From assembly GCA_026874595.1 (NCBI GenBank), contig CM049313.1:37912659-37976658 (forward strand): a stretch of 64,000 nt of DNA, given 5' to 3'. Within the stretch, counting starts at the first letter, position 1; each line of letters begins with the position of its first letter. Of this stretch, positions 22,801-33,700 are shown one piece after another. The stretch comes from Sipunculus nudus. Taxonomy: Eukaryota > Annelida > Sipuncula > Golfingiida > Sipunculidae. The notes beneath the pieces are model-generated. The model was given only the letters and a program-made list of their open reading frames with translations, made no database searches and was not told where the DNA came from. A program made the position numbers and the translations under genes.

Positions 22801-25800
22801 CTAGATGTCTCCAAAATCCCCTACCATGCCAAGAATTTGGTCACTAGGACCTAATACCTTCAAGATATTAATGAAAAACTTTATTTTTCCATAAAAAACC
22901 CATTGTTACACTTCAAGACTGCCTAATATCAAAACCACTGATCTGACTTTAATCATAAATAATATACATATTTTTCATTCTCTATGCACATGCCAGAATG
23001 ATGTCAGTATTGCGTAATTGTTTTAAGTTATGGGCCCAAACATAATGCACTTTGTAAAAAATCAAGAAATATATTTACTCCCTTAACAAGGGGATTGCTG
23101 AAGCTAGAGATTTTTTGTCAGGGATGTAACATTATTTAATCAAGATACAATTGAATACCCAAAATTAGTTAGGAATTTTTCAAATTTTATAAGTTATTAG
23201 TATAAATGTAAAATTAATAACTTAAATTTTGCCCAACTTTGACCATGGCACGTTTGTTTCCTGTGAGCACTGTTGATATAATTTTCATATCATGCACACA
23301 TAAGGATTTCAGCTTTTAAGTTTAGAAAGCGGAAAGAAATTGGCCAAAAATTGTAGCTTTTATAAATGTTTTTATGAGACCCTGTCAGACTTTGGCTCTC
23401 TCCAGCCCCTCTTGAGTCACCTGTATGTTGACCTTGTTGAACTTTCAGCAAATTATGCATGCTTGAGGCGAGGCATACAGGGGAATCCAGGCAGCTTATG
23501 GCCAGCCACAGTTGATCCAGGTGTCAACCCAACTCATCTAGTAGTTTTAACCAAGTACATAACAATAAACAATAAATTAATAAATTTTTATTGGTTTTTA
23601 ATAAAAAAATTAAAGAAAAATAGAAAAGGAATTTGTTAGTTTATAATAACAGGAAATTAACTTGCAGTTACTGATGATATAAGAATCTTGTATCGATGGA
23701 TAGAATGTCACGTATTCCAAATAACACCATGCAGTCACCTATGGTATTTTTCAGTTCAATTTTAATGATAAAGAAGTAAATCATATCATTCATTACTAAT
23801 CATTAGGGATCATATGATGGAAATTAATGATAGACAAAGATGCAGTTGATAATATTAATCTAGATTCCTACTGTGTCTAGTGTGTACATTGATGTGAAAT
23901 TAGTCCAATATGAATTTATTACAGTTATTTTTTAATATAAATAAAAGCCATAAAACCAGGTACTTATGATCATTATTTAAATGTGTGAATTTTGTATATT
24001 CTGGATTCTCAACATCATTGTTTGGTGAAAACTGAATAAATACCAGTCATGGTGCGAATACTTTGTAATTGTATTTAAATACGAATATGATTATGTACTC
24101 CATTATAAAATTTTTTGCATAAAGAATGGGAATTCAGGTAAAAATGAAAGTATATGAATACCAGTGCAAATACTTTCAAAATGTATTCATGAATGCATTC
24201 ATGAATATATTCTTTAATATTATTTTAATAATCATTTCAGTTATATTTCATTTAAAAAAATCATATGATTCTCTTATTATTTAAAAAAAAATAATATTTT
24301 GGACAATATTTGTAATTTTTTTTAATTAATAGTTAAACCCTTATATTATATATTCTGCTTATAAGTTATATGGCCAAGTCAAAATCTGTGTGACAATAGC
24401 ACTCCATTTGTTAATAAAATAAATGAAATCAATCCTCTTCCCTGTCTCCAAAGGTACTATCAAAATCATACATAAGCTAAACAACAACAACTCATAATAC
24501 AGCTTATATTTATTACCACACAAAACCAGCATGTGCCTCATTTCTAAATAATATTTTTTTATCATATATAACAGCTGAGCGTCGTGACCCATAGGTCCCT
24601 TGTTCAACTTTGGGCTTGTGAGCGGGATATCTCTAAAAGGATTCACCATAGGAATTTTATTTTTTCGGTGAAGATGTATATTGCCAAAATCTCAGTCAAG
24701 TTCGAAGATGGGTGACCTTGACCTATTTTTCTGCGTTTTAGAGCTGATTATAGAAAAAACATTTGGAAGCTTATTTCTCAGGAACCATTGGGTGGATTTT
24801 CACAATACTTACAATGGTCATAGGGACTGATGGTCTGTAACTGCTGCACAAGTTTGGGGGCGCCACCTACAATTTCTGTTTTTTAATGAATTTTGCTTGG
24901 ATTTTTCAACTTTGGCCTTATTAGCGGTATATCTCTAAAAGGATTCACAATAGGAATTTTATTTCTTTGGTGAAGATGTAAATCAACAAAATTACGGTCT
25001 TGTTCGAAGATGGGTGACCTTGACCTACTTTTCAAGGTCACAGAGCTTATAATAGAATAAAACTTGGAAGCTTATTTTTCAGGAAGCATTTGGTGGATTG
25101 TTATGGAACATAGTACATACCTCTCCATTTTAAATTTATAACTTAGACATGTACAGATAAACATCCATGTGAGAACAGATATTTAGTACTTGTTACTGTC
25201 ACCACCTCTAAACACTGTTTTGGCTGAGGGCTTTTGTCAGCTTCTGCTGATATTCTAGTTTGTATGATCTCCTGCAAGCGCGCCGTGCGGCTTGGCGATC
25301 TATACAACTGGCTGATGGCTGGAAATCCCCGTTCATAGAAGCACTGAAAAATGGAGGTTTTATGAGCATGTATGGAGCCGTTTCGGCAAAGTCAAAGGTA
25401 TTCCAAAGTAGGTCTTCGCTGTCACGGTGATCAAAGACAGCGTTTTGGTTGCAAAAAACAAACTGGTACGAGTTCATTCAATGATAAAGTCATTTGTCGA
25501 CCTAATTTATGAATTGAACCAAACATACAGCGTCCTTCCGTATGAAGATATTAAAATCTCACTGACAAAGTCCGGGAAATCAGCCGAATGTGGCACTGCC
25601 GTCACAGTGTTACAACACGATGATATTGACTTGGCAAAAGAGTTCGATGAAACGCTTAACTGTGTCATTTTCACGTTGTCAACAAGTACTAACGTTACTA
25701 GGATTGACGACAACAAAGATACCGACGCTGGTTCTACCAGCACTCCCAGTGAACTTCGGTCAGTTAATGAAGTCCTAATGTCAACGTCGATGAAGAGAGC

Positions 25801-27663
25801 CGCAAGTATTAATGCCATTACTAACAAAAGGGATGAACTTCACAATCTTTTCTTTCAAGCATTGTGGACTATGTGTGGTTTCCTAATACATACACAGATG
25901 AAGAGATAACAAGAAGTTTGAGGTGCATTACAGCAATGCTTTGGTTCATGGACGGGAGACGTGATCACATGCTACAGAGACAGAAAAAGGAATCTGACAG
26001 GCTCAAGGCAGAAATACCAGCAAGGTAGGAAACTGCTTTAAGTTAAACAACGGTGAAAAACCCTCCACTAGTTTTATTGATTTATTTATATATTTTTTTA
26101 TGAACATATAAATGATAGGATGACTCATTTGCACTTCATATTCAGTGATGCTTTGTATTTTGTTAAAAAATCATATTAAAAGCTTATAAATTGTGATCAG
26201 ATGACATTCCAGTATTGACAAATTTTAATAACTTAATGCTCTTTCAATGTGTTGTACATGAATAAGCAATTATTTTATATATCCTGGAAACTTATACTAT
26301 CCTCTTTGTCTTCTAATAGGTTTTTGGCTGAAGAATACCAGGGATTCAATGACTGGAAGAAGCACAAAAAAAGCCTCGTCTTGATGCATCTACCATTAAA
26401 TGTCAAAGCCAGTCTTTGGTGTCCCTTCTGTCTAAGCCCTATGTTCAGTCCAAGTGGGATCCATTTCTAGTCAATGATCTTGAGCAACTGGCACTTGTGT
26501 TTCAAGAATTCAGTGACCTTCTAGATCACAATAATCTACAGGAAAAGAAGCATCAGGCCTCCCTAAACCCATCACGGCAGGTAATTATCATATTGTAAAT
26601 CTGATAGTGGTCAGGTACACACTGTGTATATAAAAAAGTAGTAGCACTACACATTTTTAAGTTTCTTTAGGACAGGGGTTGCCAAGGAACAATTTATGAG
26701 TACATAAATACTTCTGGATCAAATGTAGATCATGATTTTTACAAGTTCTTTACATGGTTAACATGCAGAAAATTGGGTGTCATTGTCATTGTTGATGAAT
26801 TGTACTTTGCAAAATAGCGAAACTGATGGTTTCAAATTTAATAATAAAATGAAACTTTTCATACATTTTGAACTGAATTTAAATTGCATTTCTTTCAACA
26901 GGTTGGAAAGGATGGATCAGTGACACACTGTCAGCCAAGTGAGGAGGTCAAAGAGACTAACCAGAAGCTGGATACCATCATGCAAACAATGGAAGAATAT
27001 GAACCCATGTTGTTCGATGAGGAGTTATGCATACCAGAGCCCTTCTCCAACTACATGCAGAGACATCGCTTTCTCACCAATCTTTCACTGTCTATGCCTG
27101 TTGACTTGCTTCAGTACCTCTTTTATTTTTTATTCTTTTACAAAGCAACATTGGAATGTTTTAAAAGTCAGTTTTTTAAAAGGTGCTCTTGTTTTATATT
27201 ATCAGTCAAAGTTCTACCCAAGAATAATTATATTTAATCTAACATTAATACAAGTGTTTATACGACAAATATTTAACTATTTCAATATCAATACATCCCA
27301 GCTTAGTGCATTTAAATGTTTCATTGTTGTCAGATAATTTAAGGCCTTTAACTTGAACACACATACTTGGGAAATATTTAATGCTAAATTATGACACTGT
27401 GCTTTAGGCAGTGCCTGATTGTTGTGTATGCTGTTATAATATATTTTTGTTAATACATACCAAATTATATAAACAAAAAAGCAATCCTTTTTAAATACTT
27501 GCAATTTTCCTTCAATACCTGTCATTCTTTATGGCTTTTATGTACTATTCAGTTCAGACTAATTTTTCCCTTTTTTTAGTGTGTACTTACTTCTAACACT
27601 GGCTTCTATTTGGCTGCATGTTTCAATGCAGGAGTGATATATGATCTAAACATTATTATTTTT

Positions 27664-27709
<46 letters not shown>

Positions 27710-30700
27710 CAAAAACTGAATTTATATTTTTCATTTATTTTTAAAGTTTCTGAGAGGAGATGAGTATGCTAAAAAAAAAACAGACATGGAAAGCAGGTGT
27801 TGTAGCTTCAATGTTAATGTCAGTTGTGTAGCTATAGCATTGACAAATATTTTTTAATCCTACTAGGTATGACCCTGGTGGAGGACTTAATGCACTTGTC
27901 TTCTTATGGACTGTTCCTAGAACTAGATCACAGAATGAAATAGCATCTATGTGTATAAATATGCTTGAAAAAGTAAAGCCTGACATCCCTGTCTACCATA
28001 CCAGAGCCATGAAACAGGAATTCAAGGATGAAGTTGCAAGACTTGGTGTGAACATACCGCCTCACATCCGACGATACATCTACAAGAGATTAACACTAGA
28101 CTCTTCTGCAGATCAGCATCCTGCAATTGATGAGAAAGTAAATTTGGCTCTTTTAACTGACAATTATGATCTTGTGCTTGACATGAGGCATTTGAATTCA
28201 GGCAGACCCGGAAATACATTTGCTGTCTTCTTTGACACCCTGTACTCAATAATTGATGAATGGGCTGCAGCAAATGAACGCCGTCACGGCATTGCCCACA
28301 TGTCTCAGTTTCTCTCCGTCAAAGATATTATCAGTGAAGTAAAGAAGCGTCTACCTGATGATGCTCCAGTTCCATCAGAATCCACTGTAGATTTAGCATT
28401 TGCACCACCAAATACCATGACAGCAACTGCTAGGTATTACACTGGAAAAGTTAACTTGAAACACCAAGTTCAATCTCGTCAGTTGTGCAATCATCACATT
28501 GATGCACACTACTGTGCTGCCCAGTATAAATACCTGCGTGAAATGGCTGTCAAGTATAAAGATGAAGCAATTCTCTGGTCTAGCGATGACAAGGCAAAGG
28601 TTATGGTGGATGAACCAAATCTTCCCATTTCATCAGGTGTGAGAGGAAAGCGCTCTATCTGCCCAGCAAGAATAGCAGTCTCTGCTCTTGACCATGATGT
28701 AAACCAAAAGGGGGCAGTCATACCAAGTGTGATCTTAGACATCCCATTAGAAAGTGTTCATCAGTCATTTTACCAAGGTCAAGTGGTCATTAGTTTAAAG
28801 GACTGTCTTTGAAGCAAGTTCTCCAAACAGATTTGCAATAGAGCTTCTAAACTATTGGTATTCACTCCCAGAGGAAAAGGGAGATAAGTGCAAAATCCTC
28901 TTTATGTACACTGATGGAGGCCCAGAGCATAGGTCAACATTTGAGTCTGTCAAAATAGCTTTGATTCACATCTTCCATAAAACAGGAGTGGAGCTGCTTG
29001 TGGCCCTTCGGACAGTACCAGGTCAATCTTGGCAAAACCCAGTGGAAAGTGTCATGTCCATCATCAATATTGCTCTGCAGAACGTGGCCATTGAAAGACC
29101 TGAATGTCGGGAGGAGATAGAACGAGAACTGTCAGGATGCAATACTCTTGAGGCCATCAGGAACAAAGCAGGAATAGTTAAAGATGATTGGCTGCAATCT
29201 ATTGACACAGTCAAGTGAAAACTGCACAAAAGAATTGAAAGGTGTTCTCTGAAGGGTGTTCCTTTTCAATTGCTGCCTGCCTGCACAGAAGAGGAACTGC
29301 ACACTGTTACTGATACCATGAAAACCCTTGACCCAACTCTGGAGGCAGACAAGCTCCAAAGTAAACATGTCAAAGCCAAGAATAAGTACCATCTGTTCAA
29401 AGATAACCATTGCAGAGAAAGACAGTACTGTTTTCAGGTTTGCAATGCAAATAATGCTTTGGCTTTATAAATGCTTGTACTATATCATGAACCTGTGAGC
29501 TTTAAGAGATCAGTGCCAGACATCTGTTGTCTCTCCCTGTGTCCACCTCTTTCTTCCTCTGTAACCTGGCAGTATTATAGCACCTGCTTTAGTTCTTTGC
29601 ACTCTGTAGATTTTCCTGCATGGTATGATCCTTCCTTTTATTTGTATAGTCCTTCAGTGTGTTGGCTTTGAGCTTTGACTATGTCCCATGTACAAAAAGT
29701 ACTATGATACTATTCTAAGGTGTCAATGCACAATCTTTCCCCAGCTACTAATACTACATAATTTTTTAGAGGTATTTCTAGACTTTTTCCTGTCTCACCA
29801 GTTTCATTTCAGGCATGCAATATTCCTTACGAAAACTTTGCTTCTGTCACAAACATACTAATAAGACATTGTTTGAAACAGGTCCGGAAATGCTGTGACC
29901 CAACTCGCTGTGAGCAGAAGTACGAAGATGTTGACCTCAGTTGGCTGCCTGATCCAGTGTGTGAACCAGACAAAGCCAAATACAAGCCATTCCATGAAGT
30001 GTATAGAACAGAAACCTCAGAAACGGACCGGCCGTCTATATCCTGCAGTGTGCAGAAAGTGACCAAAGAGCAACAGGTAAATGAAGAAAAAAATCTTGTT
30101 CACTTCAGTATGTAATAGGAATTATCTTTTTGTCACAGGCCATTTAAAATCTGCAAATCTGTATTTAATCAATACTTTTGTATAGAAAAGGTCACTTGTA
30201 AATCAGAATGTCTTTAAGTGTTTAGAAATGTATAACAGCATAGAGAACATTAAACTGTTTCTATTTCTTCCAGGGATGCCCAGCTAGTGTCTTAGTTGGA
30301 GCTAATGTATGCATGACTGCCTGATGCAGTGAGTGTAACAAGCAAAGGTGCATATTCTCCAAGAAAGAGCTGACCACCAGGCAGCAGAACAGCATCAAAC
30401 GGCTTCTGGCCAGATACAACTTCATTTGTGGAAGCATCCTCATGCCAGAAGGTACAAGTTTTTTTGTATGCTGTCCCTGCTTTTAGGAATGGCAACCGCT
30501 ATTAAATACATTGAATAAATACCATGAAAACATGTGCATGTCAGTCGAGACAGAGACTGATGTAATGGTGCACTTTTTTCATGTTATAAAACTGTTGACA
30601 CCGTATGTACATCAGTCATGTTATGAATCACGTAATGCATCTAAAAAATGGACCTATAACTTGAAGAAAAACATTTCAGTTGGAAATAAATATACACAAA

Positions 30701-33700
30701 ATATGTTTGACTTCTCAGAAAACTAATAAAAGCCTTTTATTTTAGGACACCTTTTGGAAAACTCAGTCTTCACAAGACTAGGCATCTCTTGTGCCTCACC
30801 TCTGGAGTGGAGCTTTTATTCCTGTTCCTTTGGATCTCCGGAAGTGTGTGCCTACTGTGCTGAGCCAGGTGCAGAGACTGACAGTAAAATGAAGAAACAA
30901 TGGAAAACAGTTCTGCCAATGTGTCCAGAATGTGAGAGAAAAGGAAAAACACCACTTAAAAGGGGCCTATGCCTGGATCAAAAAGAAAGCTTAATAAACC
31001 TTAATTAAGACCCCGTTTCATTCTCTTTTTAGGCTAAACAAGGACATAGTTTTTGATAAAAGGACTTGATGGAAATGTTCATGTCTGACATTGTATAATT
31101 TTATGACCTTGTGCATATATGCCCATGACAAGTGACATGTTTATTCTTTTTTTTTAATATTTTAAGAATCTGCTTTGTCAAGATAGGTTCCATCAGTTTT
31201 CATATCTTACCTGACATGTTCAAACCTTGATACATATTGTAATTTTAACTTGTAATTTACTTATAATTTGATGTGTTGAAACTGTTTTTATGTCAAGATC
31301 TGCATATCAAGGCTACTCAAAAAAAGGAACAAGTCCAGTGAGTGCAATACCTACCATTGAATCTCTTGAGAGTGGTGGTTCCCTTAAAGTGAGAATATAG
31401 TTCTGCATTTACCACAGGGCTTGAAGTGTAGATAACTCATTTTTTCAAGGCTTGTAATAAAACAAAATCTATTCAGAGATACCTTGTTCTGCATGTTTCA
31501 AAGGGATGCGATGCAAGGAATGAATGGAGTATGGGTATGTAATATGACATAAATCTCAATTATACTAAAATCCGGTAAATTAAAGTGTAGTAAACTCCAG
31601 ATCCTGCTTTAAAAAAAAAATTTTTTTCCTCCCTACCTGATGACTTTTTTGGGACCAATGTTAGCCCCAACACAGAAATTTTTAAGGATGGCCTTATAAT
31701 ATATGACTAAATAATTACACACAAACATCTTAATGTTTTTTTAATTAAAATTATATAGTCTTTTGCCCATATTTTTAGCTCAGCTGACTGAAAGTCATCT
31801 GAGCTATAGCGATCACTCTTTGTCCGTCGTCCGTCTGTCTAACCGTCTGTTCGTCCGTTAACCAGGCACAAATTGTAACCGCTGGACCTAGAACCTTGTA
31901 ACTTGGGATTCTGAGAGGTCCATAAAAAATCTCCTTGGAAACCAGAAATTAGGTCTCTGTTACCCATATCCTTCGAGCTATGGGGCCCCAAAGTACCCCC
32001 CCCCCCAGAAAAGTAAAAAATTTCATACAAAAACTTCAATATCTCATTAACTACTTGACTGATGGTCATGATTTTTGGCATACATATTGATCATGAGATG
32101 ATGCATCACCTCCTGCAGACTGGTGGCACCACCTGTATTGTTAGATTTTTTACAAATTTTTTTCTCTATTGTTGAGACCTTTAAGGATGCTGTCATCTGT
32201 TAGCATAACACAAATCGTAACAACTGGACCTAGAATCTTCATTTTCAACACACATAGAGACCTATGAAAAGTCTCCATGGAAACCAGAAATTAGGTCTCT
32301 GTTACCCATATCCTTCGAGCTATGGGGCCCCAAATACCCCCCAGAATAGTAAAAAATTTCATACAAAAACTTCAATATCTCAATAACTACATCAGTATTG
32401 GTCATGATTTTTGGCATGCATATTGATCATGAGATGTTCCATCAGTTCCTGCAGACTGGTGGCGCCACCTGTATTGTTCCTTTTTTTACAATTTTTTCCT
32501 CTATTTTTGAGACCTTTAAGGATGCTGTCATCTGTTAGTGTGGCATAAAATCGTAACGACTAGACCTAGAATCATTATTTCGACACACATAGAGACCTAT
32601 GAAAAGTCTCCATGGAAACCAGAAATTAGGTCTCTGTTACCCATATCCTTCGAGCTATGGGGCCCCAAATACCCCCCAGAATAGTAAAAAATTTCATACA
32701 AAAACTTCAATATCTCATTAACTACATCACTGATGGTCAGGATTTTTGGCATGCATATTGATCATGAGATGTTTCATCAGTTTCTGCAGACTGGTTGTGC
32801 CACCTGTATTTTTCAATTTTTACGAATTGTTTTCTCTATTTTTGAGACCTTTAAGGATGTAGTTATCTGTCAACATGGTACAAATCGTAACAACTGGACC
32901 TAGAATCTTCATTCTTGATACACAGGGAGACCCATGATAAGTCTCCATGGAAACCTGAAATTAGGTCTCTGTTACCCATATCCTTTGAGCTATGGCACTC
33001 TAAAGTACAGCTCAGAATAATGGAAAATTTGATACAAAAGCTGAAGTATCTGAACAACTAATGCAGAGATAACCATAATTTTTTGCATGGATATTGATCA
33101 TGGAGTGTTTCATCAGTTTCTGCAGACTGGTGGCACCACCTGTATTTGTTCGGGTTTTTTTTACGAAATTTTTCTCTATTTTTGAGACCTTTAAAGAATG
33201 AACATCTGTTAACAAGGCACAAATCATAAAAACTGGACCTAGAATCTTCATTCTTGACACACAGGGAGACCCATGAAAAGTCTCCATGGAAACCTGAAAT
33301 TAGGTCTCTGTTACCCATATCTTTTGAGCTATGGCACTCCAAAGTAAAGCTCAGAATAATGGAAAATTTGATACAAAAGCTGAAGGATCTGAACAACTAA
33401 TGCAGAGATAACCATAATTTTTTGCATGGATATTGATCATGGAGTGTTTCATCAGTTTCTGCAGACTGGTGGCACCACCTGTATTTGTTCGGGTTTTTTT
33501 ACGAAATTTTTCTCTATTTTTGAGACCTTTAAAGATATGAACATCTGTTAACAAGGCACAAATTATAAAAACTGGACCTAGAATCTTCATTCTTGACACA
33601 CAGGGAGACCCATGAAAAGTCTCCATGGAAACCTGAAATTAGGTCTCTGTTACCCATATTCTTTAAGCTGTATGACTCCAAAATACCCCCCAGATTAATG

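Larger units (their letters stand above)
21490..31693 (+). mobile_element. 10.2-kb DNA transposon with intron-rich transposase gene
   Basis: Inverted ends of 34 bp differ at two positions: left 21490-21523 (GGCCATCCTTAAAA, then TTCTGTGTTGGGGCTAAC) and right 31660-31693 as its reverse complement. Both are flanked outside by TTA (21487-21489 and 31694-31696), a likely 3-bp target duplication. Between them lies the + strand transposase-like pseudogene at 25264-31008. The Helitron-like element 21592-25258 was inserted about 70 bp inside the left inverted repeat; without it the element is about 6.5 kb. A 3-bp duplication, a large intron-containing gene and Cys-rich motifs might suit Academ-like or PIF/Harbinger-like transposons, but I cannot assign a superfamily without a search. 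Confidence 0.7.

Noticed and set aside
25507-25827. 106-codon - strand frame
   Set aside because: Shadow of the transposase-like exon on the + strand, which has matching splice phases and neighbours.
29216-30324. In-frame TGA codons as possible selenocysteine
   Set aside because: The gene also has frameshifts, and no selenocysteine insertion element was recognised. Decay is simpler.
33012-33626. Overlapping - strand frames of 91-112 codons with shared phrases
   Set aside because: They recur with the 339-bp tandem unit and are disrupted in other units.
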